From an uncultured Nocardioides sp. (lineage in GTDB: Bacteria > Actinomycetota > Actinomycetes > Propionibacteriales > Nocardioidaceae), in NCBI RefSeq assembly GCF_947489365.1, contig NZ_CANLDB010000001.1:682001-746000 (forward strand): DNA of 64,000 bases, read 5' to 3'. The notes below the pieces were generated by a model, which was not told the origin of the DNA, searched no databases, and saw nothing but the letters and a program-made list of their open reading frames with translations. Below, one piece after another: positions 16,762 through 29,112 of the stretch (position 1 is the stretch's first letter; each line of letters begins with the position of its first letter). A program made the translations under genes and the position numbers.

Positions 16762-17574
16762 TCAGGGGGCGACGAGCGAGCCCGCGAGGGGGGCGACGAC
16801 GGCGTGGACGGCGGGGGAGGCGGCGACCACGAGGGGGCCGTGCTCGTCGAGAAGGTGCGCCCGCGTCGGGTCGTACGGCGACCCGTCGGCGCCGCCGGTC
16901 GCCCCGCCGGCCTCGGTGACCAGGAGCGAGCCGGGGGCGTGGTCCCAGGGGGCGCCGTTGCCGTACAGCGCGATGGTGGCCTTGCCCTCGATCAGCGAGG
17001 GGTAGTCCAGGCCGCAGCAGACCCAGGTCAGCTCGAAGGGCCGCAGGCCCGGCAGGCCCCGGCCGCGCCACCGGCGCTTCGAGGTGACCGGGAGCCAGGC
17101 GGCCGGGTCGTCCCCGGCCTCGGGCACGGTGAGCCGCTCACCGTCGCGCCACGTGCCGGCGCCGCGCTCGGCGACGTACGAGCGGCCGTGCTGCGGCTGG
17201 TGGATCCACGCGCGCGTCACGAGCCCCTCGCGGAGCTCGGCGACCATCACGGCGTGGTCGGGGGAGCCGTTCACGAAGTTCTTGGTCCCGTCGACCGGGT
17301 CGACGGTGAAGGCGTGGCCGGAGCGGGCGGCGGCGGTGAAGCGGTCCGCGAGCGCCGGGTCGCCGGCGTACGCCTCCTCGCCGAGCACCACCGCGTCGGG
17401 GTACGCCGCGAGGAGCGCCGCGGTCAGCTCCACCTCGGCCTCGCGGTCGGCGATCGTGACCAGGTCGCCGGGGTTCTTCTCGGAGACCTCGTCGCTCGTC
17501 AGCGACCGGAAGCGGGGGGTGATCACCCGCGCGGCGACGTCGGCGATGAGCTCCAGCACGGCGTCGGTGTCCAC
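16762..17574 (-). CDS. hisN: Inositol-monophosphatase-family phosphatase, probably histidinol-phosphatase
   Basis: 270-aa Mg-dependent sugar/histidinol phosphatase. Motifs: DLVTIADREAEVELTAAL, VLGEEAYAG (metal Glu), TVDPVDGTKNFVNGSPDHAV (metal Asp pair, family motif DPVDGTxNF) and WDHAPGSLLVTEAGG (third metal Asp). Actinobacterial members of this subgroup act as histidinol-phosphatase HisN, but inositol-1-phosphatase activity is possible. The GTG start lies 8 nt after TACTGT (17588-17583), half of a divergent promoter shared with the first galactan glycosyltransferase. Confidence 0.85.
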   Translation of the reverse strand: MDTDAVLELIADVAARVITPRFRSLTSDEVSEKNPGDLVTIADREAEVELTAALLAAYPDAVVLGEEAYAGDPALADRFTAAARSGHAFTVDPVDGTKNFVNGSPDHAVMVAELREGLVTRAWIHQPQHGRSYVAERGAGTWRDGERLTVPEAGDDPAAWLPVTSKRRWRGRGLPGLRPFELTWVCCGLDYPSLIEGKATIALYGNGAPWDHAPGSLLVTEAGGATGGADGSPYDPTRAHLLDEHGPLVVAASPAVHAVVAPLAGSLVAP

Positions 17575-17582
17575 GAACCCCA

Positions 17583-17592
17583 ACAGTAGGGT
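17583..17592. promoter_or_regulatory. Bidirectional leaderless promoter ANNNTANNNT (ACAGTAGGGT)
   Basis: TAGGGT (17587-17592) ends 7 nt before GTG 17600. TACTGT on the minus strand (17588-17583) ends 8 nt before GTG 17574. The shared central TA gives the same geometry as at 10614-10623. This is likely the main promoter of the galactan operon. Confidence 0.7.
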
Positions 17593-17599
17593 GGCCGCC

Positions 17600-18511
17600 G
17601 TGACGGTGGTGGCGGTGGTGGTGACGTTCAACCGGCTCCCCCTCCTCACCACCCTCGTCGAGCGGCTCGGCGAGACGACCGGTCTCGACGAGGTCCTGGT
17701 CGTCGACAACGCCAGCACCGACGGGACCGGCGAGTGGCTCGCCAGGACGGGCGAGGGCCGGGACGACCTCCGCTCCCGCGTGCTGACGACCAACACCGGC
17801 GGCGCCGGCGGGTTCCACGAGGGCCTCGCCTGGGCGCTCGAGCGCGGCGCCGACCTCGTCTGGCTGATGGACGACGACGGCCTGCCCGACGTCGACTGCC
17901 TGCCCGTGCTGCTCCGCCACGCCGGCGACCTGGACTTCTGGGGGCCCGTCGTCGTCGACCAGGACCACCCCGAGGAGCTCGTCTTCCCGATCCGCCTGCC
18001 CGGCGGCATCCGGACCGCGCACCGCGTCGCCGAGGTCGAGGCCGCCGCGACCGACGGCCTGCTCGCGGACGTCGTCATCCCCTTCAACGGGGTCCTCGTC
18101 ACCCGCGCCCTCGTCGAGGAGATCGGGCTGCCCCGCGAGGAGTTCTTCATCTGGGGCGACGACCACGAGTACCGGCTGCGCGCCGAGCGGGCCGGCGGCC
18201 GCGTCGCCACCGTGGCCGGCGCCCGGGTGCGTCACCCGAGCGTCGGCGACCTCGGGACGCCCATGATGTTCGGCCGCACGACGTACAACCACAGCCCGAG
18301 CGAGCTGAAGGCCTACTGCATGGCCCGCAACAACACCGTCAACCTCCGCGACTACCGCGGCTGGGCCCACGTCGTCGCCTTCTGGGTCAAGACCGTCTGG
18401 TTCTACTCGTTCACCCGCCGCGACCCGGGCCGGATCACCCTGTCCGCCCGGGCGGCGTACGCCGGCCTGCGCGGCGACTTCACCGGCCACCGGAGGTTCC
18501 TGCGTGGGTGA
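17600..18511 (+). CDS. GT2 glycosyltransferase, GlfT1-like galactofuranosyltransferase
   Basis: 303-aa family 2 glycosyltransferase on the cytoplasmic face. Motifs: VVVTFNRLPLL, LVVDNASTDGTGEWL, NTGGAGGFHEGLAWAL and the metal/UDP site WLMDDDGLPD; the catalytic-region WGDDHEYRLRAERAG follows. These match bacterial galactofuranosyltransferases such as GlfT1, which adds the first Galf residues to the lipid-linked acceptor. A second similar gene overlaps its 3' end by 8 bp, and glf and glfT2 follow, so a Galf donor role is well supported by context. Confidence 0.87.
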   Translation: MTVVAVVVTFNRLPLLTTLVERLGETTGLDEVLVVDNASTDGTGEWLARTGEGRDDLRSRVLTTNTGGAGGFHEGLAWALERGADLVWLMDDDGLPDVDCLPVLLRHAGDLDFWGPVVVDQDHPEELVFPIRLPGGIRTAHRVAEVEAAATDGLLADVVIPFNGVLVTRALVEEIGLPREEFFIWGDDHEYRLRAERAGGRVATVAGARVRHPSVGDLGTPMMFGRTTYNHSPSELKAYCMARNNTVNLRDYRGWAHVVAFWVKTVWFYSFTRRDPGRITLSARAAYAGLRGDFTGHRRFLRG

Positions 18512-19421
18512 CCCCACCGGACGGCGCGAGACCGTGGCGGTCGCCGTCGTGACCTACGACCGCGCCGACCTGCTGCGCGGCATGCTCGACGGCCTCGCCG
18601 CGCTCGACCCCGCGCCCGACGCGGTGATCGTCGTCGACAACGCCAGCACCGACCACACCCCCGAGGTCCTCGCCGCCCACGACCTGCCCGGTCTGCAGGT
18701 GGACCGGGCCGAGACCAACCTCGGCGGGGCCGGCGGCTTCCGCCGCGCCGTCAAGGCGGCGTACGAGCAGGGCTTCGACCGCATCTGGCTCATGGACGAC
18801 GACGTCGTGCCCGCCCCCGACTGCCTCGGCGTGCTGCTGTCGTACGACGAGGACTGCCTCATGGCCGTCCGCGAGGACCGCGCCGGCGCACTGGTCGAGA
18901 AGGCCGCGCTCACCTTCGACCTGCGCCACGCCCGCGCGATCAAGCCGAAGACCGCGATGGTCGAGACGACGTACGGCACCCGGGGGGCGATGCCCGCGAC
19001 CGTCGAGCTGGAGAACGTCGCGTTCGAGGGCTTCATGGTCCGTCGCTCCGTGGTCGCCGAGATCGGCCTGCCCGACGCCTCGTTCTTCATCTTCTACGAC
19101 GACTGCGACTACGCCATCCGCGCCCGGCGTGCCGGTCGGCGGATCCTGGCCGTCCGCGACGCCGTGCTCGTCCGGCAGCTGGACTTCGACCAGCAGCACG
19201 ACCTGGCGGGGTGGAAGGGGTACTACATGTACCGCAACCTCTTCGCGGTGCACCTGCGCTACGGCGAGAACGCCCGGGTGCGGGCCAAGCCCTGGCTGAT
19301 CACGGCGGTGGTGGTCGCCCTCAGCCCGGTCCGGGGCGGGCGGGGTGAGGCACGCAACGTGGTCCGGGCGCTCCGCCACGCGCGGGCGATGCGGCCCCTG
19401 CCCTCCACTTCCGTAGACTGA
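18504..19421 (+). CDS. Second GT2 glycosyltransferase, GlfT1-like
   Basis: 305 aa, paralogous to the preceding gene: VAVVTYDRADLLRGML, IVVDNASTDHTPEVL, ETNLGGAGGFRRAVKAAY, the DDD site WLMDDDVVPAPD and FFIFYDDCDYAIRARRAG. The 8-bp overlap with the upstream gene implies coupled translation. Two adjacent initiating galactofuranosyltransferases, where mycobacteria have one, suggest two linkage steps divided between enzymes or a different linker; this is inference. glf begins 6 bp later. Confidence 0.86.
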   Translation: MGDPTGRRETVAVAVVTYDRADLLRGMLDGLAALDPAPDAVIVVDNASTDHTPEVLAAHDLPGLQVDRAETNLGGAGGFRRAVKAAYEQGFDRIWLMDDDVVPAPDCLGVLLSYDEDCLMAVREDRAGALVEKAALTFDLRHARAIKPKTAMVETTYGTRGAMPATVELENVAFEGFMVRRSVVAEIGLPDASFFIFYDDCDYAIRARRAGRRILAVRDAVLVRQLDFDQQHDLAGWKGYYMYRNLFAVHLRYGENARVRAKPWLITAVVVALSPVRGGRGEARNVVRALRHARAMRPLPSTSVD

Positions 19422-22587
<3,166 letters not shown>

Positions 22588-22591
<4 letters not shown>

Positions 22592-23502
22592 CCGACGTCG
22601 CCCCCCGCAGCGCGTCCGCGGAGGGTGAGCCGTACGACGTCTCGCACCTGCCCCTGGTCGCCCCGGCGGCCACGACGGGCCTGCTCGAGGTGTTCCGCCG
22701 TCGCTACCTGCTGCGCCTGTTGGTGCGTCGCGAGATCAGCGCGCGCTACCAGGCGTCGTTCCTGGGGATCATCTGGTCCTACGTGAACCCGTTCACGCAG
22801 TTCCTGCTCTACTACTTCATCCTCGGCATCGTCGTGGGCCTGGGCTCGCGGTTCCAGAACTTCGCCGTCCACGTCTTCTGCGGGCTGGTGATCGTCTCGT
22901 TCTTCACCGAGACCTTCAACGCCGGCACCCGCTCGATCGTGGGCAACAAGCAGCTGGTCCAGAAGCTCGCCGTGCCGCGGGAGATGTTCCCGGTGGCCTC
23001 GATGCTGGTGTCGGGCTACCACGTGATCCCGCAGCTGGTGATCCTCGTGGTGGTGGCCCTGTTCTACGGGTGGACACCGGACCCCGTGGGGATGCTCGGG
23101 CTCCTGGTGGCCCTGCTCATCGTCGGCACCCTCGGCACGGCGCTGGCGCTGCTGTTCAGCGCGGCCAACGTGTTCTTCCGTGACTTCTCGCAGGTCGTCA
23201 ACGTGCTGACGAACTTCGTCCGCTTCGGCGTGCCGATGATCTACCCGTACACGCTCGTCTCCGAGCGCTTCGGGCCCGTGGCGCAGTTCTACCTGCTCAA
23301 CCCGATAGCGGACGCCGTCCTGCTGGTGCAGCGCGCCTTCTGGGTGGGGACGACGGACGACCCTGCCGAGTACACCCGGCTCCACATCCCCGACCACATC
23401 CTCACCATCGGCCTCGGCGCGTTCGTCGGCTCGGCCGTCGTGCTGGTCATCGGTCAGCTGGTCTTCAGCCGGCTCGAGAACAAGATCCCGGAGCGTCTGT
23501 GA
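22588..23502 (+). CDS. wzm: Polysaccharide ABC exporter, permease (Wzm-like)
   Basis: 304-aa ABC-2 type membrane subunit with about six membrane helices. YLLRLLVRREISARYQASF and SFLGIIWSYVNPFTQFLLYY form the typical amphipathic gate helix and first transmembrane segment, and a later segment is FSQVVNVLTNFVRFGVPMIY. With the next gene it should export the lipid-linked galactan to the outer face of the membrane, like mycobacterial Rv3783/Rv3781. GTG start overlaps the glfT2 stop (GTGA). Confidence 0.92.
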
Positions 23503-24269
23503 CCACCTCCATCGTCGTCGACGGCGTCGCCAAGAAGTTCACGCTCCGCTACCACCGCACCCTCAAGCAGGTGACGGTCGCCGCGGTGCGCCGCCAGGAG
23601 CTGTCGAACAGCTTCTGGGCGCTGCAGGACGTGTCGTTCGAGGTGCAGCAGGGCGAGTCCATCGGGCTGATGGGGCTGAACGGCTCCGGCAAGTCCACGC
23701 TGCTGAAGCTCGTGAACGGCGTCATGCGGCCCGACAAGGGCTCGGTGCTGACCCGCGGCCGCATCGCCGGCCTCATCGCGGCCCGCGCGGGCTTCCACCC
23801 GCAGCTGTCGGGGCGCGAGAACATCTACCTCAACGCCGCCGTCCAGGGCATGAGCGAGGCGGAGACGAAGCGGAAGTTCGACGACATCGTCGACTTCGCC
23901 GACATCGGCAAGTTCCTCGACTCCCAGGTCGGGCACTACTCGTCCGGCATGACCGCCCGCCTCGGCTTCTCGGTGGCGGTGCACGTCGACTCCGACATCT
24001 TCCTGGCCGACGAGGTCCTCGCGGTGGGGGACCGGCCCTTCAAGAAGAAGTGCATGGAGCGGATGCAGGAGATTCGCGACTCCGGCCGCACGATCTTCTA
24101 CGTCAGCCACGCCCCCGGGTCGGTGCGCAAGATGTGCGACCGGGTCATCGTGCTCGAGGAGGGCCGCGTCGGCTTCGACGGCCCCACCAATGCCGGCATC
24201 AAGTACCTCAAGTACGACAGCAAGCCCGACGAGGACGACACCGACGACGACCTCGGCGCCGACATCTGA
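23499..24269 (+). CDS. wzt: Polysaccharide ABC exporter, ATPase (Wzt-like)
   Basis: 256-aa ATP-binding subunit. Walker A GLNGSGKST, ABC signature YSSGMTARLGFS (shortened form typical of polysaccharide exporters), Walker B DIFLADEVLAVGD and the switch His in FYVSHAPGSVRKM are all present. It ends in an acidic tail and lacks a C-terminal carbohydrate-binding domain, so export should depend on the carrier lipid rather than a capping signal. GTGA overlap with wzm; last gene of the galactan operon. Confidence 0.94.
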   Translation: MTTSIVVDGVAKKFTLRYHRTLKQVTVAAVRRQELSNSFWALQDVSFEVQQGESIGLMGLNGSGKSTLLKLVNGVMRPDKGSVLTRGRIAGLIAARAGFHPQLSGRENIYLNAAVQGMSEAETKRKFDDIVDFADIGKFLDSQVGHYSSGMTARLGFSVAVHVDSDIFLADEVLAVGDRPFKKKCMERMQEIRDSGRTIFYVSHAPGSVRKMCDRVIVLEEGRVGFDGPTNAGIKYLKYDSKPDEDDTDDDLGADI

Positions 24270-24493
24270 CGCTCGCCCACCCGGTGGTCGAGGTGCTCCG
24301 AGCCCCGGACCTGGTGCCTCTCGCGCCCCGACGAGGCGACGTCGACCCCGCGACGCGCCGACTTTCTCGCCGTCGTCGGCGTGTCGACTGGAAATTACAG
24401 AGTTGTACTTACTCAGTTCCCTGCCGTAACGCATGTGACTGGTGTGAAACTTGGGTGCTCGAGTGAATCTTCCCCGGCTCTGGAGTCACCAGG
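24270..24493 (+). promoter_or_regulatory. Intergenic region with an AT-rich promoter island upstream of the amidase gene
   Basis: 224 bp without a gene. The segment 24390-24475 is strikingly AT-rich for this genome and contains ATTACAGAGTTGTACTTAC. It is the obvious place for a conventional promoter, with a long 5' UTR and a GGAG Shine-Dalgarno 8 nt before the ATG at 24494. I could not assign -35/-10 boxes with confidence, and see no c-di-AMP riboswitch signature. Confidence 0.5.
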
Positions 24494-27277
24494 ATGCGTC
24501 CTTCGCAGGCTCGTTTCGTCACCGTGTGCCAGCAGCTGCTAGCCCTCGCGGTGGTCCTCGTCGTCCTGGCCCCGGCCGCCGGGATCGCCACGCTCGACGT
24601 GGTCGACCGCATGCCGGACGAGCCCGGGACGGTCGGTGACGCGCGCGTCCTGATGGACCCCGCGGCGTACCGGGTCGAGGACGCGGAGGTGGAGACCGCG
24701 CCGGTCGAGCCGATCGTCGTCGAGCACCAGCTGACCGCCGACACCTCCGCGGCGCAGCGGAGCGAGCCGGGCCGCAGCGCCCGCTCCACGCCGTCCGCGC
24801 TGGCGGGCGGTCGTCTGCTGAGCAAGGCCGAGCCGGTGACCGGGTACGGCGCCGTCGGCGTCACCTGGGGCGACGCCGAGGAGGTCGGCGAGGACGGCAT
24901 CGCCGTCTCGGTGCGGACCCGGACCGGCGACGGGGCCTGGAGCCGCTGGGACGACGTCGAGTACCACGACGACCACGCCCCCGACCCCGGCAGCGCCGAG
25001 GCCCGCCGATCGCGGCCGGGCACCGAGCCGACCTTCGTCGGCGAGGTCGACGAGGTCCAGGTCCGCGCGGAGACCGACGAGGGCGCGATGCCCGCCGACA
25101 TGAGGCTGGCCGTCGTCGGGCCCGGCGAGTCCCGGGGCACCGACACCGAGGCGCCGGCGTACGGAGCGGAGCCCGCCGAGGCAGCCACCCAAGAGTCCAG
25201 CGAGGGCGACCTCGCCCTGTCGGCCGCCGCGGGCGCCGCGAGGCCGACGATCTTCTCCCGCGCGCAGTGGGGCGCCGACGAGCGGCTGCGCTCGGGCAGC
25301 CCGAGCTACGGCTCGGTCAAGGGTGGCTTCGTGCACCACACGGTGAACGCGAACGACTACTCGCCCGACCAGGTGCCGGGGATGCTGCGGAGCATCTACG
25401 CGTACCACACGCAGAGCCGCGGCTGGAGCGACGTCGGGTACAACTTCCTCGTCGACAAGTTCGGCCGCATCTGGGAGGGCCGGTACGGCGGGGTGACCCG
25501 CGCGGTCATCGGCGCCCACACGTTGGGCTACAACCACGAGTCCTTCGCGATGTCGGCGATCGGCAACTTCGAGACCGCCACCGCACCGGACGCCATGGTC
25601 CGGGCGTACGGCGCCCTGATGGGCTGGAAGCTCGGGATCCACGGCGTGGACGCCGGGGCCGGCGCCACCATCGCGGGCCGTCGCTTCGCCAGCGCCATCA
25701 ACGGCCACCGCGACGCCGGCTCGACCGCCTGCCCGGGCCGCTACCTCTACGACCGGCTCGGCGCGATCCGCTCGCTCGCGAAGGCCGCGCAGAACGGCAA
25801 CGGGGGGGAGCAGCCCCCGACCGAGCCGCCGACCGAGCCGCCGGTCGAGGTGTCGGGCACGCCCGACCTCGACTCCAACCTCGTCGGCACCCGCCACCCG
25901 GACCTCGCCGTCCGGCGCGCGAGCGACAACCGCCTGCTGCTGCTGCGCACCGCCGGCGGGACGAAGTTCACGACGGCACGCCCGGTGACGCGCAGCGTCC
26001 CGGCGTCCGCCCAGGTGTTCGCCAGCCCCGACCTGACCGGCGACGGCGTCGCCGACCTCGTCGCCGTGGACGGCGGCCGCGCGGCGATCCACCCCGGCGC
26101 GGGCGACGGCACCTTCGGCGCGCCGGTCCGGGAGGCGAAGGGGTTCGCGGGCATGTCGACGGTCGTGGCCGCCGGTGACCTCGACGGCGACGGGCGGCAC
26201 GACCTCGTGGGGCGCACGGACTCCAGCGGGCGGCTGACCGCCTTCCTCGGCACCGGCCGCGGGGGCTTCTCCCGCCAGGTCCTGGGTGCGGGGTGGAACA
26301 CCTACGACCGGGTCACCGGCCTCGGGGACGTCGACGGTGACGGGTACGGCGACCTCCTCGGTGTCGACGCCCAGGGCCGCGCCTTCGTGCACCGCGGGGC
26401 GCTCAGCAGTGGAGGCGGCACGGGCCAGGGCCGCGTCGCCGTGCTGCCGCGCCAGCAGCTGGCCGAGGGCCTGTCGGCGCTCAGCGGCGTGGCCGGTGTC
26501 GGCGACGTCAACCGCGACGGCCGGGCCGAGCTGCTCCTGCGCCGTCAGGGCGGGGCGACCGTCCTGCACGGCGTGGAGCCCGACCTGACCCTGGGACCGG
26601 CCATCGGGCCGGTGACGGGGGCCGAGGGACTCGGGTCGCTGAGCGGCGGCGTCGACCTCACCGGCGACGACTGGCCCGACCTCCTGGCCCGCAGCGGCGG
26701 TCAGGTCGTCGTCGTGCCGCACAAGGGCACCACCGAGGTGCTGGAGCCGATCGTCACCGACGTCGACCTGTCCGGGGCGAACCGACTGATGACCGCCGGT
26801 GACATGAACGGCGACGGCCACGGCGACGTCGTGGTCCGTCAGGGCAAGGGCGTGCTGAACCTCTACCGCGGCGACGGCGCGGGCGGCTTCGCGGCGAAGG
26901 CGCGGATCGGGACCGGGTTCAGCAACGTCCAGGGCCTGCGCGCCGTGGGCGACGTGACCGGCGACGACAAGCCGGACCTCCTCGGCACCCGCGGGGGCCG
27001 CGCCCTCGTGTGGCCCGGTCGCGGGGCCGCCGAGCTCGGCGAGCCCGTCGCCGCGCCCGCGGCGCTGGTCGCCTACTTCCGGCCCGAGGTCAACGCCGGC
27101 ACGAGCTGGGACTGGGCGACCACCGTCAGCGACCTCCGGCTGGTCGGGGCGCCCGACCTGGTCGTGGGCGACCGCGAGTCGCGGCTGCTGTGGTCGCGCA
27201 ACCGGCGCAACGACGGCACCTACGAGACCCGGCGCCTGCTCACGCGGTGGGACGGCGCCTGGAACCTGATGGGCTGA
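24494..27277 (+). CDS. Secreted N-acetylmuramoyl-L-alanine amidase with VCBS/FG-GAP repeats
   Basis: 927-aa exported protein. A signal peptide covers about residues 1-36. After a 200-residue spacer, a PGRP/Amidase_2 domain (about 247-432) begins at PTIFSRAQWGADERL; zinc ligands fit His281/His282 (GGFVHHTVN), His405 (NGHRDAG) and Cys413 (STACPG). A PPTEPPTEPP linker follows. Then, from about residue 500 to the end, come at least seven calcium-type repeats such as DLTGDGVADLV, DLDGDGRHDLV, DVDGDGYGDLL and DMNGDGHGDVV, forming a beta-propeller. It should cut the stem peptide from glycan strands, with the propeller binding wall polymer or surface. It directly follows the galactan operon; mycobacteria likewise have an amidase-domain gene near glf/glfT2 (recalled). 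Confidence 0.92.
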   Translation: MRPSQARFVTVCQQLLALAVVLVVLAPAAGIATLDVVDRMPDEPGTVGDARVLMDPAAYRVEDAEVETAPVEPIVVEHQLTADTSAAQRSEPGRSARSTPSALAGGRLLSKAEPVTGYGAVGVTWGDAEEVGEDGIAVSVRTRTGDGAWSRWDDVEYHDDHAPDPGSAEARRSRPGTEPTFVGEVDEVQVRAETDEGAMPADMRLAVVGPGESRGTDTEAPAYGAEPAEAATQESSEGDLALSAAAGAARPTIFSRAQWGADERLRSGSPSYGSVKGGFVHHTVNANDYSPDQVPGMLRSIYAYHTQSRGWSDVGYNFLVDKFGRIWEGRYGGVTRAVIGAHTLGYNHESFAMSAIGNFETATAPDAMVRAYGALMGWKLGIHGVDAGAGATIAGRRFASAINGHRDAGSTACPGRYLYDRLGAIRSLAKAAQNGNGGEQPPTEPPTEPPVEVSGTPDLDSNLVGTRHPDLAVRRASDNRLLLLRTAGGTKFTTARPVTRSVPASAQVFASPDLTGDGVADLVAVDGGRAAIHPGAGDGTFGAPVREAKGFAGMSTVVAAGDLDGDGRHDLVGRTDSSGRLTAFLGTGRGGFSRQVLGAGWNTYDRVTGLGDVDGDGYGDLLGVDAQGRAFVHRGALSSGGGTGQGRVAVLPRQQLAEGLSALSGVAGVGDVNRDGRAELLLRRQGGATVLHGVEPDLTLGPAIGPVTGAEGLGSLSGGVDLTGDDWPDLLARSGGQVVVVPHKGTTEVLEPIVTDVDLSGANRLMTAGDMNGDGHGDVVVRQGKGVLNLYRGDGAGGFAAKARIGTGFSNVQGLRAVGDVTGDDKPDLLGTRGGRALVWPGRGAAELGEPVAAPAALVAYFRPEVNAGTSWDWATTVSDLRLVGAPDLVVGDRESRLLWSRNRRNDGTYETRRLLTRWDGAWNLMG

Positions 27278-27281
27278 TCCC

Positions 27282-28016
27282 TCAGGCCCCCGGCAGGGTG
27301 GCCCGGCGGGTGACCCGCTCGGTGCCGGCGAGCGCGGTCAGCCGCGCCTCGTCGGCACCGACGACCACCACCAGCGACGCCCCGCGGGACCAGGTGGCGA
27401 GCAGCAGGCCGAGCCCGTCGGCAGAGCCGGGGTCGCCGAGCAGCAGCAGCCGGTCCCCGTCGGCGACCCGAGGGTCGGTGGCCGCTGCCGCGACCAGCTC
27501 GCCCTGGGTGGCGTCCGGGGTGGCCTGGTCGTCCGCGGACGGCGGGTCGAGGGCGAGGAACGCGTCCGGCTGCGACCAGATCTCGACCCCGACGTCCAGC
27601 ACGCCGGCGGGCAGCGGCTCGGCGAACCGCATCCCGAGCGGCAGCAGGGCGCAGGCGAGGACGGTGGCGCGGTCGGCGTACGGCGCCCACGCCGCGACCG
27701 TGGCGGGCCCGCAGACGACGGCGGCTGGCGGCGTCGCCCCGCGGGCGGCGTCGGAGGGGACCACCTGCAGGCCCGCCGTCCAGGCCGCGGCCGCGAAGAC
27801 GGTGGTCAGCCAGTGCGGGGGCAGGTCGAGGACGAGGGCGTCCCCCCGCTCGAGGTCGCACTCGTCGACGAGCAGGGAGGCCGCCTTGGCGACCCAGTTG
27901 GCCCAGGTCGTCACCGACAGCTCGACGCGCTCGCCGGTGGTCTCGTCGTAGAAGGTGACCAGCGGACGGCCGGGGTCGGTCGAGGCCAGCGAGGCCAGCA
28001 GTGCGGGGATGCTCAC
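27282..28016 (-). CDS. TIGR03089-family (truncated acyl-adenylate-like) protein
   Basis: 244-aa actinobacterial protein that resembles the N-terminal part of AMP-binding enzymes (TWANWVAKAASLLVDECDLE, LDLPPHWLTTVFAAAAW) but lacks the ATP-binding P-loop and the C-terminal domain. Enzymatic activity is therefore doubtful and the function unknown. In mycobacteria a member sits between an LCP gene and manB/rmlD (recalled). GTG start 8 nt after TAGGGT (28030-28025) in a promoter shared with manC. Only 4 bp separate its stop from the convergent amidase gene. Confidence 0.85.
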   Translation of the reverse strand: MSIPALLASLASTDPGRPLVTFYDETTGERVELSVTTWANWVAKAASLLVDECDLERGDALVLDLPPHWLTTVFAAAAWTAGLQVVPSDAARGATPPAAVVCGPATVAAWAPYADRATVLACALLPLGMRFAEPLPAGVLDVGVEIWSQPDAFLALDPPSADDQATPDATQGELVAAAATDPRVADGDRLLLLGDPGSADGLGLLLATWSRGASLVVVVGADEARLTALAGTERVTRRATLPGA

Positions 28017-28024
28017 GACCCCCG

Positions 28025-28034
28025 ACCCTAGACT
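28025..28034. promoter_or_regulatory. Bidirectional leaderless promoter ANNNTANNNT (ACCCTAGACT)
   Basis: TAGACT (28029-28034) ends 7 nt before ATG 28042. TAGGGT on the minus strand (28030-28025) ends 8 nt before GTG 28016. This is the third case in the window of two -10 boxes sharing one TA. Confidence 0.7.
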
Positions 28035-28041
28035 CGGTGCC

Positions 28042-29106
28042 ATGGGGTTCTGGGCCGTGGTGCCGGCGGGCGGGGCGGGGACACGGCTCTGGCCGCTGTC
28101 GCGCCGCGACGACCCGAAGTTCCTGCACGACCTGACCGGGTCGGGGTCCTCGCTGCTGCAGCAGACCCGCGCCCGGCTCGAGCCGCTCGCCGGCGACCGT
28201 GTCGTCGTCGTGACCGGTGCGGCGCACGCGGACGCCGTCCGCGCCCAGCTGCCCGACGCCGTCGCCGCCCGGGTCGTTGCCGAGCCGTCCCCGCGCGACT
28301 CGATGGCGGCCATCGGGCTCGCCGCGGCCCTGATCGAGCGCCAGGACCCCGACGCCGTCCTGGGCTCCTTCGCCGCCGACCACGTCGTGGCTGACGACGC
28401 GGCCTTCGCCGAGTGCGTACGCCGTGCCGCCGCCGTCGCGGCCGACGGCTGGCTGGTGACCCTCGGGGTGCGGCCGACGTACGCCGCGACCGGGTTCGGG
28501 TGGATCCACCTCGGTGAGGAGCTCGCGGGCCACCCGGGCGCCCACGCCGTCGCGCAGTTCGTCGAGAAGCCCGACGCCGACCGGGCCGCGGTCTACCTCG
28601 CCGGCGGCGAGCACCGCTGGAACGCCGGCATGTTCGTCGCCCGCCCCGGCGTCCTGCTCGACCTGCTGGCCGACTCCGACCCGGGGTTCGCCGCCGAGCT
28701 CCGGGCGATGGCCGCGGACCCCTCGCTCGTCGGGGCCGCCTGGCCGACGCTGCCGAAGATCGCCATCGACCACGCCGTCGCCGAGCCCGCCGCCGACGCC
28801 GGCCGGGTCGCCGTCGTCGAGGCGGACTTCGACTGGGAGGACGTCGGCGACTTCGCCGCCCTCGCCGGCCTGCTGCCCGCCACCGGCCCCGGCCCCCGCG
28901 TGCTCGGCGACGCCGCCCTCGTCCACGCCATCGACTCCGACGGCGTCGTCGTCCCCGCCGGCGGACGCCCCGTCGCCGTCGTCGGCGTCCCGGGCGTGGT
29001 GGTCGTCGACACCGGTGACGCGCTGCTGGTCACCACCGTCGAGCGCGCCCAGGACGTCAAGCGCCTCGTCGCCGAGCTCGGCGCGACCCGGCCCGACCTG
29101 CTCTAG
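28042..29106 (+). CDS. manC: Mannose-1-phosphate guanylyltransferase
   Basis: Makes GDP-mannose from mannose-1-phosphate and GTP (354 aa). The nucleotidyltransferase signature VPAGGAGTRLWPLSRRDDPKF is at the N-terminus, followed by AEPSPRDSMAAIGLAAAL, GSFAADHVV (metal Asp), FVEKPDADRA and HRWNAGMFVARPGVLLDLL. The C-terminal left-handed beta-helix is short and there is no isomerase domain. Downstream ManB (38 kb) supplies the substrate for mannosylated lipids and glycans. Leaderless ATG. A GAGTCGGC array starts 7 nt after the stop. Confidence 0.94.
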   Translation: MGFWAVVPAGGAGTRLWPLSRRDDPKFLHDLTGSGSSLLQQTRARLEPLAGDRVVVVTGAAHADAVRAQLPDAVAARVVAEPSPRDSMAAIGLAAALIERQDPDAVLGSFAADHVVADDAAFAECVRRAAAVAADGWLVTLGVRPTYAATGFGWIHLGEELAGHPGAHAVAQFVEKPDADRAAVYLAGGEHRWNAGMFVARPGVLLDLLADSDPGFAAELRAMAADPSLVGAAWPTLPKIAIDHAVAEPAADAGRVAVVEADFDWEDVGDFAALAGLLPATGPGPRVLGDAALVHAIDSDGVVVPAGGRPVAVVGVPGVVVVDTGDALLVTTVERAQDVKRLVAELGATRPDLL

Positions 29107-29112
29107 GGCGCC

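Noticed and set aside
24270-24493. c-di-AMP (ydaO) riboswitch upstream of the cell-wall amidase
   Set aside because: Often found before such genes in actinobacteria, but the conserved aptamer sequences are not visible here.
27282-28016. Functional acyl-CoA synthetase
   Set aside because: The frame is intact, but the ATP-binding loop and C-terminal domain are missing; it fits the short TIGR03089 family better.
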